From contig NZ_CP117884.1 in NCBI RefSeq assembly GCF_028736235.1, forward strand, positions 1,550,001 through 1,614,000: DNA of 64,000 nt, in the 5' to 3' direction. The notes beneath the pieces are model-generated. The model made no database searches. It was given only the letters and a program-made list of their open reading frames with translations, and was not told where the DNA came from. Source of the DNA: Lacticaseibacillus pabuli. Lineage in GTDB: Bacteria > Bacillota > Bacilli > Lactobacillales > Lactobacillaceae. Made by a program: the position numbers and the translations under genes. This document shows, one piece after another, positions 1 through 8,813 of the stretch. Each line of letters opens with the position of its first letter. The stretch's first letter is position 1.

Positions 1-66
1 ACAGTGCGTTGCTGTGCCAAAATGAAGACATCAAAAGCTTGTCATTTTAAAAAGGAGCGCAATATT

Positions 67-456
67 ATGCCACTAATGAAGATAGATATGTTAAAGGGTC
101 GGTCCACAGAAGAGATCCAGCAAATTCTGGACATTTCCTACAAGGTCATGCTGGCCGCTTTTGGCGCGCCAGACGGTGATCGTTACCAAATCGTCACCCA
201 GCACGACCCCTCTGAAATGCAGATTCTGGACACGGGTCTGGGCTTCAAGCGCACCGACCGCGTCCTAATTTTCAGCTTGACGACCCGGCCACGGACGCAG
301 GAACAAAAGGTTACGTTCTACCACAACCTGGTCGACGCGTTGCATGCGCAACTGGATATGCGTCCTGAAGACGTGATGATTAACCTCACCGTCAACGAAG
401 ACGCAGACTGGAGTTTTGGCAATGGTGAGGCGCAGTTCTTAACCGGCGATTTATAA
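67..456 (+). CDS. Tautomerase family protein (Tautomerase_2/YusQ-like), 129 aa
   Basis: Small cytoplasmic enzyme of the tautomerase superfamily, in which the amino-terminal proline exposed after removal of Met acts as catalytic base for keto-enol chemistry. The ATG at 67 is chosen over an in-frame upstream start because it directly yields Met-Pro and follows an AAGGAG at 52-57. The rest fits the longer Tautomerase_2 type: a domain of about 125 residues with charged helix residues and an NEDADWSFGNG segment near the C-terminus. The substrate cannot be deduced. It is monocistronic, with a hairpin terminator immediately downstream. The family is a confident call; the role is not. Confidence 0.88.
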   Translation: MPLMKIDMLKGRSTEEIQQILDISYKVMLAAFGAPDGDRYQIVTQHDPSEMQILDTGLGFKRTDRVLIFSLTTRPRTQEQKVTFYHNLVDALHAQLDMRPEDVMINLTVNEDADWSFGNGEAQFLTGDL

Positions 457-474
457 TTTAATGCACCACAAACA

Positions 475-509
475 AGAGGCACGCTGTCGATGGCAGCGTG
501 CCTCTTTGT
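475..509. terminator. Terminator after tautomerase gene, possibly bidirectional
   Basis: A 12-bp perfect stem (475-486 pairs with 494-505) with a 7-nt loop. T residues follow on the plus side, and a CTTGTTTG run follows on the minus side, so it could also end a minus-strand transcript coming from about 668. Confidence 0.8.
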
Positions 510-668
510 AGACTCTATGTAATTTTTTCATGGCGAAAGGAATTACATTCAGTATGGCACGATAGCATTGAGGGCTAAGTGCTCCTGCGATGTTAACGAC
601 TGTGCCTTTAGCCGGCCCGAAAAGCCCGCCCGGTCAACTTCGAAGTAACCGTGGTTATTTTACAACCG
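475..668 (-). ncRNA. Candidate structured small RNA (about 190 nt), unnamed
   Basis: There is no credible reading frame here, but the minus strand has a promoter-like pair (TTGACA at 702-697, TACGAT at 679-674, 17-bp spacer). The predicted RNA opens with a GGTT/AACC hairpin at its 5' end, then a CGGT...ACCG hairpin built on ACTTCGAAGT, then a GGCTAA/TTAGCC stem. It ends at the strong hairpin 475-505. I do not recognise a known family. It could instead be decayed sequence upstream of a lost gene. Confidence is low because the structure was judged by eye. Confidence 0.33.
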
Positions 669-673
669 TAATA

Positions 674-702
674 ATCGTAACGTTGAGGACTCATTTTGTC
701 AA
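674..702 (-). promoter_or_regulatory. Putative sigma-A promoter for candidate small RNA
   Basis: On the minus strand a perfect -35 hexamer TTGACA (702-697) lies 17 bp from TACGAT (679-674), which matches four of six -10 positions. It points into the structured non-coding stretch 475-668. Confidence 0.42.
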
Positions 703-1075
703 CTCAGCTTTCACATTTTCATCTCACCAAATCTAGGAAATGAAAATTTCAAAACACCAGGGCAATTTTCCGCCATGTTTTTTAAACTGGCTTTATACAT
801 TATTCATCATCATTTTCAGAATAGTGGTGTTTTGAATGACGGAAATTTCATCGTGATAACATATGAGGACGACGCAAAGCCGTTCTAATAGTTCACACAT
901 TATTGTCATGACATCTGTCACAGAAAATGATGCGACGTAAGTGAGCAAATGTCGTTTTATGCTTGATTGCGCAGGCCGACACATTTCGTCAATCGTCTCG
1001 CAGTTGCCGTTTACAAAACAGTCACCCGTCCCCAGCTACCCCGTCTTGTTAACAGCTGATTTGGTGCAGTATAGA
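703..1075. other. Intergenic region without recognisable gene
   Basis: AT-rich sequence with only short reading frames lacking ribosome binding sites and similarity to anything I recognise. No terminator or repeat stands out. It separates the possible small RNA from the convergent end of the YdeI-like gene. Confidence 0.6.
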
Positions 1076-1729
1076 CTACCGTTTCTTGCTCTCCTGGTAT
1101 GCCTTCACACTGTTCAATCCAGTGGCCAAAGCGGTAATCATTTGCGCCAGGTGCACCGCACGCGTCTTGGCAGTCGCAGGTGAATAAACATAGAGGGCCC
1201 ACTCGCGGCGGTAACCTGGGGTGAGCGTGTCCCACTTCGCGCGAGCCGCCGCTGGGAGTTCGGTGCGCAGTTCTGGCAACTTGGCTTCATAATCACCCAC
1301 ACGTTGGCTACGCGACTGTTTTCGCGGCGCCTGTGTTAACCAGCGCAAATCAATCAAGGTGAAATCCGCATCAAAGCTACGCATACGTGAAAACTTGAGC
1401 CCCGTCCGCCCCACTTCGCCGGTCTGATCATTCAAATCGATGAAAGGAAAAATATCATCACGATGGATACCAACGTACCTTTTACTGGCCAGCTTCGGGT
1501 AAGCAATCGCGAGCGTCCCTGCTGGATCGACGGCGTGTGTCGCGGCAACATCCGTGATTGTTTGTTTCATCTCGTCCAACGAGAACACAAAACTCAGCTG
1601 GAGGTCGTAAGGTGCGGCCACATCCGGATTCTGCGTCAGCTCGGTTAGCATCAACCGAATATCGTCTGGCGCACCCGTAATGTGGACATTTCGAAACTTG
1701 GTTAATCCTAGCTTGGCTAAATCAGGCAT
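1076..1729 (-). CDS. YdeI/OmpD-associated family protein, 217 aa
   Basis: The last 75 or so residues show the pattern of the YdeI/OmpD-associated (bacteriocin-protection) family: LPAAARAKWDTLTPGYRREW followed by A..KTRA.H...MI..LATG. The first 140 residues contain a segment rich in beta-type stretches and the phrase SFDADFTLIDLRWL. I cannot assign that part to a named domain with confidence. The start is supported by GGAGATCTTAAA directly before the ATG. It is a probable single-gene unit upstream of yaaA on the same strand, with a gap of about 60 bp. Function is unknown; the protein is predicted to be cytoplasmic, with no signal peptide or membrane segment. Confidence 0.75.
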   Translation of the reverse strand: MPDLAKLGLTKFRNVHITGAPDDIRLMLTELTQNPDVAAPYDLQLSFVFSLDEMKQTITDVAATHAVDPAGTLAIAYPKLASKRYVGIHRDDIFPFIDLNDQTGEVGRTGLKFSRMRSFDADFTLIDLRWLTQAPRKQSRSQRVGDYEAKLPELRTELPAAARAKWDTLTPGYRREWALYVYSPATAKTRAVHLAQMITALATGLNSVKAYQESKKR

Positions 1730-1790
1730 TTTAAGATCTCCTTCTGTACTTTACTCTGAGCGTAACACTTACGCAGATGACCCGATTAAA

Positions 1791-2534
1791 TTAGCGTTCA
1801 AGAAATACTAGTTTTGTTGGTGTCGATAGGGTCTGTGCGAAGGTGTACTCCGGGTGGTCAAAGGCAGTCAACCCTGCCAAAGTGGTGACCTGCTGCTCGG
1901 CCATGAAGCGTACCATCGCACCGCGGGCCATCTTGGCTCGGGTCGCGCGCATTTTCACCCGTCCCCCCTCGAGGCGACCAAAAGTGACGTCAACTAACTG
2001 TTCACCTTCCGTCAAGAACGGCCGCACCGCCTTGGCATACTCTTGCGATGCCAGATTGATGACGGGGCCATTCGCAAAGTCCAGTGCATCGTGAAGGCGT
2101 GCGCCCCAATAGTCGTACAGCCCGACTTTGGCACCAACACGCAGCTTTGCTTGCATCTCCAGGCGATACGGCACGATGCCATCAAACGGGCGCAAGACAC
2201 CATACAAGCCCGACAAAATGCGCAGGTGATCTTGGAGGTAGTCCAACTCGGCCGCGGTCATTAAATCAGGTGCCATTGATTGATACTGAATGCCGACATA
2301 CGCCATGACGGCAGGCGTCAAATTCCGCCCCAGTTGCATTTGCTGGAGATAGTTGAAATTAGGCTGAGTCAAACGGTCACTCGTCTGCCACAATTGCTTG
2401 GCCTGTTCGTAATCCAGCTGCTGCATCGCCCGCGTAATCGCACGCGCATCCTTCAGAAACTGGGGCTCACTCCGCGTCGCAAAACTGTCTGTATCAATGG
2501 TCATTTTCTTTGCTGGTGCGATAATTACCTGCAT
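1791..2534 (-). CDS. yaaA: Peroxide stress protein YaaA, 247 aa
   Basis: Member of the YaaA/UPF0246 family, which in Escherichia coli limits intracellular iron and protects DNA and proteins during hydrogen peroxide stress. Diagnostic pieces are the N-terminal IIAPAKKM, the central LSGLYGVLRPFDGI..YRLEM, then YDYWG and a C-terminal FDHPEYTFA. An upstream in-frame extension is rejected because it runs through the terminator of the WxL operon. The ATG at 2534 follows GAGGAG, and the resulting length of 247 residues matches the family. Soluble and cytoplasmic. It stands alone between two terminators or gaps. Confidence 0.93.
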   Translation of the reverse strand: MQVIIAPAKKMTIDTDSFATRSEPQFLKDARAITRAMQQLDYEQAKQLWQTSDRLTQPNFNYLQQMQLGRNLTPAVMAYVGIQYQSMAPDLMTAAELDYLQDHLRILSGLYGVLRPFDGIVPYRLEMQAKLRVGAKVGLYDYWGARLHDALDFANGPVINLASQEYAKAVRPFLTEGEQLVDVTFGRLEGGRVKMRATRAKMARGAMVRFMAEQQVTTLAGLTAFDHPEYTFAQTLSTPTKLVFLER

Positions 2535-2584
2535 GTATGTCGACTCCTCATTAACAACTCTGATAGTCATTTTGCGTTGAAACA

Positions 2585-2613
2585 CAAAAAAAGTCCACCC
2601 ATTGCGGATGGAC
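2585..2613 (-). terminator. Terminator of WxL operon
   Basis: Stem GTCCATCC (2613-2606) pairs with GGGTGGAC (2600-2593), with a 5-nt loop, followed on the minus strand by a run of T. It lies just after the stop of the large WxL gene. Confidence 0.85.
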
Positions 2614-2623
2614 AATCGTGAAA

Positions 2624-4777
2624 TTATTGTGGTGTTGGTCCGGCGGTGAGTGTCCAGGTCATTTGACTCGTATACGTCCCAGGCTGGGCCTGTGGTGAAG
2701 GGCCAATTGAGAGTAATGCACTAACCTTCCGACTAGCCTCACCGGTCAGTGGATCAAATCCTGGGTTGCCATACAAGTTGACCTGACTGTTATCATCTGG
2801 CGCATACTTTTGAACCATCGTGCCAGTCCCGTCATCCCAATAGAGCATCATCTTAGCGGTGCTACCGGCATTGCTAAGGGGTTTGCCGTTGTTTAGGAAT
2901 GGCGCAACGGCAACACTCAGCTGCATATTGGTTTGATCTGGGTTTGCCTGCTGGTTGCTCATCACAACAGGGGTTGCATTCGGGTTGCCCTGAATCAGCC
3001 ACTTGGTCGGCAGGTTACGGTCGTTGAAGTCGGTGATTGAACCATCGAACTGGCCCTTCAGAAGCTGGCCGACGTTAGCATCGCCAGACATTGTTTTGAA
3101 TTGGAAGTCTGGCACAGATAGCAGTGACAAGCCAGCCGCGCGAACATTTAACGTGACAGGATTACTGGTAACAACTGTTTTAGCAGTGTCTGCCATCGTA
3201 ACCTGAACCCGATATTGCGCGCCATCATCATCACTCGTTAAAGCGGGTGTGGTGAATGTGGCTTGGTTTGCATTCTGGATGTTTGACCAGGTGGTGCTAC
3301 CCTTTGCCATTCGCTGCCACTGGTACGTCCACTTGCTGCCAGTTGCGGTTGGTGCGTTCAGCGTGGTTGTGCTGCCAATTGTTGCGACGCCAGGGTCGGC
3401 GAGACGGCCGACGACGATTTGAGTGATACCCGTCTTGGCCTTACCTGAAACAGTGGCTGAACCAGTGATGCTGGCCGTCCCAGTTGAGGTACCAGTATTT
3501 GCTGTGACCTTACCTGTGCTATCGATTGTGGCTAAATTCTTATCGTCGATCGCCCACGTTGCCTGGTTCGTCACATCTTGATTTTGAACCGTCATTTTCA
3601 CGGCAGACTGGTTACTACCAGCGGGCACGTCGCTACCTGCGAAGATGAGACTGGGGTTAGCAGTCAATGCAATGTTTGTAGGACTAACCTGTAAGTTGGC
3701 AGTGCCGCTCACACCGGTCTGAACAACTTGACCATTTTGTGTCACATCAAAGGTGGCCTTCACAGTCGCATTGTTCATTGCAGTCGTGGTTTTAGGAATG
3801 GTCATCTTTGTGCCATCACCAGTGACCTCTGCACCATTAACGTACCAGTGGACATTAGTGAACGTGGATGAACCCCCGCTAGTGATAGCAAAGTTTGCTG
3901 GATCACCTTCATCAACTTGCTGATTATTGATGTTGAAGAACGTAATTTGCTGTTGCGGGGACTTAAAACTCAGTGCAGGTGTTCCGAGTGCGGTTGCCGG
4001 TAAATCTAAAGTTGCTTCAAAGTGGGTCGCCCCTGCATCCGTTGCCTTTACCGTATTGCCCGTCCAGCTACCCCCAGTTATATCATCAATACTGAAGCCA
4101 GGTGTCACACCGTCAGTGGTGGGAGTTGTGGTTACTGAAGCCGAATTGCCAGCAAAGATAGCTGCAGGTGCATTAACTGTTGGCACCCAATTATTTGGGA
4201 AAACTAACATGTGAAAAACTGTTGAGTAATACAAAGTAGAACCGATACGAATAGAAGACTGGAATGAAACCCATGTTGGCTGCATCACTGTTGGTGCACT
4301 AATAACGTATGATAAAGTATCGTTTGCGTGACCCGAGCCGGAATACGACGGCACGACGTTCGTCTGATCTGAGCTATTAGGATCCGCGGAATAATCCGGT
4401 TGACCCGAAGTAGTATGTGGGCCATAAGTAGGTGCCGCAGACCCAACCTTCAAAACAGATTGATAACCTAAATATGACGCGCCAAGAAAATTATTGAAGG
4501 GTGTATAGACAATTATCGACTGACCGCTTGTTACGTACGCCACTCGTTGTTCATCAGTGATACTACCCGACTGTGACTTCCAATTAGCAGGAACCTTATA
4601 CCCCGTGCCAATAGTTGCCAATCCAGTTGGCTTCCCCATACCAGCATCTGCTGAGGAAGGCACCGTCACCGTTTGGGGGATTTTAGTCGCCGCCGCAACA
4701 TTCAACGCACCAGTCGACCCGACCAGCATCACGACCGCCGCAATGATGACACTCAGACGTGCAATTAGCTTTTTCAT
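2624..4777 (-). CDS. Large WxL-domain surface protein with Ig-like domains, 717 aa
   Basis: Secreted cell-wall protein. A signal peptide (MKKLIARLSVIIAAVVMLVG) ends near the AAATKIP segment. The middle holds bacterial Ig-like modules: one around residues 370-455 resembles Big_2 (NQATWAIDDKNLATID), and the next contains TYQWQR, typical of Ig-like repeats. The last 170 residues form a WxL domain that ends in the hallmark MTWTLTAGP motif, with an upstream KWLIQ in the first WxL position. WxL domains bind peptidoglycan non-covalently with help from DUF916 partners. Translation is probably coupled: its ATG overlaps the stop of the preceding gene by 4 nt. RBS GAGGGGGAT. It is last gene of the operon. 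Confidence 0.88.
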   Translation of the reverse strand: MKKLIARLSVIIAAVVMLVGSTGALNVAAATKIPQTVTVPSSADAGMGKPTGLATIGTGYKVPANWKSQSGSITDEQRVAYVTSGQSIIVYTPFNNFLGASYLGYQSVLKVGSAAPTYGPHTTSGQPDYSADPNSSDQTNVVPSYSGSGHANDTLSYVISAPTVMQPTWVSFQSSIRIGSTLYYSTVFHMLVFPNNWVPTVNAPAAIFAGNSASVTTTPTTDGVTPGFSIDDITGGSWTGNTVKATDAGATHFEATLDLPATALGTPALSFKSPQQQITFFNINNQQVDEGDPANFAITSGGSSTFTNVHWYVNGAEVTGDGTKMTIPKTTTAMNNATVKATFDVTQNGQVVQTGVSGTANLQVSPTNIALTANPSLIFAGSDVPAGSNQSAVKMTVQNQDVTNQATWAIDDKNLATIDSTGKVTANTGTSTGTASITGSATVSGKAKTGITQIVVGRLADPGVATIGSTTTLNAPTATGSKWTYQWQRMAKGSTTWSNIQNANQATFTTPALTSDDDGAQYRVQVTMADTAKTVVTSNPVTLNVRAAGLSLLSVPDFQFKTMSGDANVGQLLKGQFDGSITDFNDRNLPTKWLIQGNPNATPVVMSNQQANPDQTNMQLSVAVAPFLNNGKPLSNAGSTAKMMLYWDDGTGTMVQKYAPDDNSQVNLYGNPGFDPLTGEASRKVSALLSIGPSPQAQPGTYTSQMTWTLTAGPTPQ

Positions 4778-5289
4778 GACGCATCCCCCTCTCGTCTTAG
4801 TCGGCTACCCAGTAATGCAATGAGGCCAAGCAACAATAAACCAGCATAACCAATCCACTGCAACTGCTGTGACCCCAATTGTGGCAAGTTGCCAGCAAGC
4901 CGCTCCCTGCCGACAGTTGGTAACTCACCTTGCCCCGTTCCACGTGTATTGCCACTCGTTGCGGGTAACCCAGTTTGCGAGCCACCGTTACCGTGGACAT
5001 GGTGTTGACCATTCGCATTCCCGTTACCACCGCTCTGGTGACCATTACCACTAGTGTTTGGCAAGTCTGTTTGCGAACCACCACCATTGTCAGTGCCAGT
5101 ATTCGTGCCGGAACCATTTCCCGTGCCGTTGCCGGTGTTCGTTCCACCATTATTATGATGTGACCCACCGTCGTCAGTCACGACGAATGCACCCGTCGAG
5201 GTTTCAGCGAGCGCATTCAGTCCAGGCGCTGCAAGAAACAGCGCCGCTACTACCATTAGTGTTCGGATTAATCCACGGAATTTAACCAT
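4774..5289 (-). CDS. Short Gly/Asn-rich cell-wall protein with LPQLG sorting-like signal, 171 aa
   Basis: Small sortase-substrate-like protein typical of WxL clusters. Signal peptide MVKFRGLIRTLMVVAALFLA, then a low-complexity Gly/Asn/Thr spacer, then a C-terminal NLPQLG motif, a hydrophobic segment (WIGYAGLLLLGLIALLG) and a basic tail SRLRREGDAS. The sorting motif has Leu where sortase A substrates have Thr. Two further sorting-like words, LPNTSG and LPATSG, occur inside the spacer, each preceded by SQT. The ATG at 5289 is chosen because it starts a proper signal peptide and follows AAAGGAC; the frame upstream has no signal. It overlaps the downstream WxL gene by 4 nt. Confidence 0.8.
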   Translation of the reverse strand: MVKFRGLIRTLMVVAALFLAAPGLNALAETSTGAFVVTDDGGSHHNNGGTNTGNGTGNGSGTNTGTDNGGGSQTDLPNTSGNGHQSGGNGNANGQHHVHGNGGSQTGLPATSGNTRGTGQGELPTVGRERLAGNLPQLGSQQLQWIGYAGLLLLGLIALLGSRLRREGDAS

Positions 5290-5309
5290 GAGAACCAGTC
5301 CTTTACCTT

Positions 5310-6314
5310 TTATGCCTTGCGCCGCCGCATCATGACAATGAGGAGCACGATGAGAATCAAGATAATCGCTGCCAGGACGCCGATAATAATCCACATCCAA
5401 GGAATCTCGGTCTTGAGGTTCGCTTCCTTGTTAATCTTGGCAGCCTGTTCACGTGTAATACTGAAGTTGCGGTTGAAGTGCCACCGCCATTGATGCGACG
5501 TTGCCGTCAGAGTCAGCGTGTAGTTACCCGGACGGAGCGCCTTTTTACTGATCATGCGGTAATCAAAGTGCGAGTTTGGTGCGACCGACAAGTTGGTGTT
5601 AGTTTGCTTCAAGATGGCGTCAGAACGCCCTTGACGGGTCACCTTTGCCTTAATCTTGAGCTTACCGAACATACGCGGCTGCGTGTTCTGCAGCCGGGCT
5701 GTCACCATCGCTTGGTGGGACTGGGCATGGGCACCGACCTTGTGCATCTTAAGCTCGGGTGCCACCTGTTTGCTGCTGGTTTGCGCCATCACCCCGATGT
5801 TCATGGCAAAACGGTTCTTCACCTGCACACCCTTGCCGCCAGAGGAATAACTGGCCAGGTCTTCAGCGTGAATTGCGCCCAAGATCACACCACGAAAGCC
5901 ATTCTTGGGCGTCGTCAGGGTGAACTTCACCTGCTGTGTGGTGCTAGCAGGCAGCTTCACAGTGACACCTTTATCCAGCAGATCCGTCAGCCGGTACTGA
6001 GCAGAGCTATCGCGCGGAACGCCTGCATCATACATGACCTGAACATTATCAGAAGTCCCCGCGTTAATAGGCTCCACACGGATATTCTTGGTCTTGTTCG
6101 TCAGGTTTGTGACTTTAACAGCCACCGTCTGCTTCTGACCAGGTTTTAGTAGCAGGTTGAAGTAGCCGTTGTCCATGCCCACCTGATTACTCGTCAGTAT
6201 CGGTGCAACGGTAAAACTTGCGCCGGTTGCGGCTTGCGTCGCCTGCGCGTGCAAACCAACCATCGTAATGATAACGGCGACCAGACCGGCCAGCCACAAA
6301 CTGAACTTCTTCAT
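5310..6314 (-). CDS. DUF916/DUF3324 WxL-interacting membrane protein, 334 aa
   Basis: This family (WxLIP) has an N-terminal DUF916 peptidoglycan-binding domain, a DUF3324 host-binding domain and a C-terminal membrane anchor. Visible here: signal peptide MKKFSLWLAGLVAVIITMVGL; DUF916-type GYFNLLLKPGQKQTV and VKVTNLTNKTKNI; DUF3324-type GVMAQTS and LRPGNYTLTLTA; a transmembrane helix (WMWIIIGVLAAIILILIVLL) and tail MMRRRKA. The ATG at 6314 follows GGGGGAATTATCC. It is first gene of the three-gene unit, probably anchoring the WxL protein encoded two genes downstream. Confidence 0.92.
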   Translation of the reverse strand: MKKFSLWLAGLVAVIITMVGLHAQATQAATGASFTVAPILTSNQVGMDNGYFNLLLKPGQKQTVAVKVTNLTNKTKNIRVEPINAGTSDNVQVMYDAGVPRDSSAQYRLTDLLDKGVTVKLPASTTQQVKFTLTTPKNGFRGVILGAIHAEDLASYSSGGKGVQVKNRFAMNIGVMAQTSSKQVAPELKMHKVGAHAQSHQAMVTARLQNTQPRMFGKLKIKAKVTRQGRSDAILKQTNTNLSVAPNSHFDYRMISKKALRPGNYTLTLTATSHQWRWHFNRNFSITREQAAKINKEANLKTEIPWMWIIIGVLAAIILILIVLLIVMMRRRKA

Positions 6315-6386
6315 GGATAATTCCCCCAACATTGTAGTCTTAACCTAATTATACCGCCGTGCCGGTTAAGTTTTGAAACGATGATT

Positions 6387-6416
6387 TAAAAAAACCAGCG
6401 ACAACGCCGCTGGTTT
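6387..6416 (-). terminator. Terminator of small WxL gene
   Basis: Stem AAACCAGCG (6416-6408) pairs with CGCTGGTTT (6400-6392), 7-nt loop, followed by T on the minus strand. It separates the small WxL gene from the DUF916 operon. Confidence 0.85.
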
Positions 6417-6430
6417 AAAAGAGCTATTGA

Positions 6431-7087
6431 TTAGTTGGCAGCTGGCGTTGCGGACAGCGTCCAAGTAATTGGTGCAAGGTAAGTACCCTCAGAAGCATTA
6501 GACTGCGCAGGAAGAACCAAAGTAGCTGCTCCTGCATTAAATGTGGCTGTATTCAAGCCAGAACCTGTACCTTGGGCTGCGGTCCAGATGTCTGCACCGG
6601 TAGTACCTTTCTCAGAGTTTACTTGAATGTTACCGCCGGCCATTGTAGCAGTCGAAGAAATTGTCATAGCTGTGGGATTCAGAGTCAAGGTGTCTGGAGT
6701 AATTTTGACTGTCGTCTGTGTACCAGTCACGAAATCGCCAGACTTAGCATTCAAGCTCCAGCCGGCCTGTCCACCACGAGCGTCTGTAACTGAGAGCGTG
6801 CCACCATTATTCGCGGTTGCATCAGTAGCAGCCGTTGTAACCGGAGCAGTCGTTGATTTCAGTGTTGCCCCAGCAATAAACTGAGCCATGGTTGGCGTAC
6901 CGAAGTCAATATCCGGTACTGAATCTAGGGTCAGTGCACCGGCCGCAACTGAAAATTGACCGGTTGAAGTTGAAACTGCTGGCGTATCAGCCGTAGCGGT
7001 GGGTGCGTCTGCGCTCACCTTACCTGCTGGAACCAAAGCCATACCCAGTGCAATTGCACCGGCGATCATCAATGCTGTCTTCTTCAT
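6431..7087 (-). CDS. Small WxL-domain surface protein, 218 aa
   Basis: Single-domain WxL protein. Signal peptide MKKTALMIAGAIALGMALVP, cleavage likely near VSADAPT, then a WxL domain with both signature tryptophan motifs: GWSLNAK in the middle and ITWTLSATP at the end. It contains VPDIDFGTP, a common lead-in of these domains. The ATG at 7087 follows GACAGGAG; an in-frame upstream start would add a non-signal extension. It is separated from the rest of the cluster by its own terminator, so it can be made in different amounts from the operon. Confidence 0.92.
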   Translation of the reverse strand: MKKTALMIAGAIALGMALVPAGKVSADAPTATADTPAVSTSTGQFSVAAGALTLDSVPDIDFGTPTMAQFIAGATLKSTTAPVTTAATDATANNGGTLSVTDARGGQAGWSLNAKSGDFVTGTQTTVKITPDTLTLNPTAMTISSTATMAGGNIQVNSEKGTTGADIWTAAQGTGSGLNTATFNAGAATLVLPAQSNASEGTYLAPITWTLSATPAAN

Positions 7088-7144
7088 AAGAATTCTCCTG
7101 TCATTAGAAATGTTTGTATTGGTTAATAACTTTCCTACATACAC

Positions 7145-7153
7145 AATATAGCA
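7145..7153 (-). promoter_or_regulatory. Possible extended -10 promoter of small WxL gene
   Basis: TGCTATATT on the minus strand (7153-7145) resembles an extended -10 element. No convincing -35 is present. The gap 7088-7376 is otherwise AT-rich and shows no gene and no obvious terminator for the suf operon. Confidence 0.35.
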
Positions 7154-7376
7154 TATGAAAACGACAGTTCTGAGTCAGCATTTATAAAGCATTTTTCGAT
7201 TTTGACATAAAGCCGCTTATTTTAATGGAAGGATAAGCAACCACTAGAGAACTTCATCCGCTTACTTATAGTAATATGATATTTTTGCAAATATTCACTC
7301 GATTAACAGTTAACAGTATATAAATACCGTCAAATTAGGATTTTCAGATATCAGTAAAATTTATAATGAATATTTT

Positions 7377-8813
7377 TCATCCAACCGAACCGGCCATTTC
7401 CATCTTAATTAATCGGTTTAATTCGACCGCATATTCCATTGGGAGCTCTTTGGCAAATGGCTCCACAAAGCCCATGATTATCATTTCATTAGCTTTCTCT
7501 TCAGTAAGTCCGCGACTCATCAGGTAATAAAGTTGAGCTTCAGACACCTTACTGACCTTGGCTTCATGTTCCATCGCGACGTCGCTGCAATGGACTTCAT
7601 TGATGGGAATCGTATTACTCCGGCTGGACTCATCCATCAAGATGGTGTCACACTCCACATGCGCAAAGGCACCGTGAGCTTGCGGACCAAAACGCACGGT
7701 TCCCCGATAGTCGGTCGCACCGCCGTCTTTAGCAATTGACTTGCTGACAATCGATGAACTCGTGTTGGGCGCGTTGTGAATCATTCGCGCCCCTGAATCA
7801 AGGACGATACCGCGACCAGCCACCGCAATCGACAACATCGTGCCGTGTGCACCCTCCCCGTCTAGATAGACCGAGGGATACTTCATGGTCACCTTGCTGC
7901 CGAGGTTACCATCGACCCATTCCATCGTGGCACCTGCGTCCGCACTGGCGCGCTTAGTTTCCAAGCTGTATACGTTATTGCTCCAGTTTTGAATGGTCGT
8001 GTAACGCGCGTACGCATCTTTGTGCACGAAGACCTCCACTACTGCCGCATGCAAACTATCTTCACTATAGGTTGGTGCCGTGCACCCTTCTACGTAATTA
8101 ATGTGGGCACCTGGCTCCACAACAATCATCGTGCGTTCAAACTGACCACTCCGTCCAGCGTTAATTCTAAAGAAGGACTGCAAAGGCATATCCAAAAACA
8201 CACCGGCCGGCACGTATAGGAAGGTACCACCTGACCAGACCGCCGTGTTCAGTGCGGCGTACAAGTTGTCACTATCAGGCACGAGCTGACCAAAGTACTG
8301 ACGCACAATCTCTGGGTGCTCTGCCACCGCCTGATCCATCGAGCAGAAAATGATGCCGCGTGATTCAATTGCATCCTGTAGATGTTCGTAGACCACTTCG
8401 GATTCAAACTGGGCACTCGCACCGGCCAGATAACGCCGCTCTGCTTCAGGAACCCCCATTTGTTCAAAAGTATTCTTCAGTTCAGCTGGCACGTCAGCCC
8501 AATCACGCGCGACGCCGGGGGTAGAACGTTGAAAGTAATTGATGTGCGCGAGATCAAGCGCACTGAGGTCAGGGCCAAACTGTGGCTGGTGCAACTTTTG
8601 ATAGGTCGCGAAGGCGTGCAAGCGAATCGTTAACATCCACTCGGGTTCATGCTTGGCCGCTGATATTGCCCGTACCGTCCCCTCATTCAGACCGCTCCCC
8701 GTCGTTAAGAGTGGCGCGAAATTGATCTGCGTCGTTTCCGGTTTCGTCTCATCCAGGAAATCGACGTCCGCCGCCACGTTTTCGTTGTTCTTACTGTTCT
8801 TGGTCTCCGGCAT
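7377..8813 (-). CDS. sufB: Fe-S cluster scaffold subunit SufB, 478 aa
   Basis: Scaffold subunit of the SufBCD complex, where Fe-S clusters are built from SufU-delivered sulfur. Conserved words include INYFQRSTP, the YVEGCTAP cysteine site and the C-terminal NEVHCSDVAMEHEAKVSKVSE followed by YYLMSRGL. The ATG at 8813 is chosen because GGGAGG lies 8 nt upstream; a GTG 9 nt earlier falls too close to that Shine-Dalgarno. The start overlaps the end of sufU by 23 nt. It is the last gene of sufT-C-D-S-U-B. Confidence 0.96.
   Translation of the reverse strand: MPETKNSKNNENVAADVDFLDETKPETTQINFAPLLTTGSGLNEGTVRAISAAKHEPEWMLTIRLHAFATYQKLHQPQFGPDLSALDLAHINYFQRSTPGVARDWADVPAELKNTFEQMGVPEAERRYLAGASAQFESEVVYEHLQDAIESRGIIFCSMDQAVAEHPEIVRQYFGQLVPDSDNLYAALNTAVWSGGTFLYVPAGVFLDMPLQSFFRINAGRSGQFERTMIVVEPGAHINYVEGCTAPTYSEDSLHAAVVEVFVHKDAYARYTTIQNWSNNVYSLETKRASADAGATMEWVDGNLGSKVTMKYPSVYLDGEGAHGTMLSIAVAGRGIVLDSGARMIHNAPNTSSSIVSKSIAKDGGATDYRGTVRFGPQAHGAFAHVECDTILMDESSRSNTIPINEVHCSDVAMEHEAKVSKVSEAQLYYLMSRGLTEEKANEMIIMGFVEPFAKELPMEYAVELNRLIKMEMAGSVG

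Noticed and set aside
793..1235. Short frames on both strands (793-984, 941-1183, 1011-1235)
   Set aside because: No ribosome site, no similarity, overlap each other and the YdeI-like gene.
2535..2615. N-terminal extension of YaaA
   Set aside because: Passes through the WxL terminator and has no ribosome site.
5478..6149. 223-codon plus-strand frame
   Set aside because: Opposite the DUF916 gene, which has signal peptide and family motifs; the plus frame has none.
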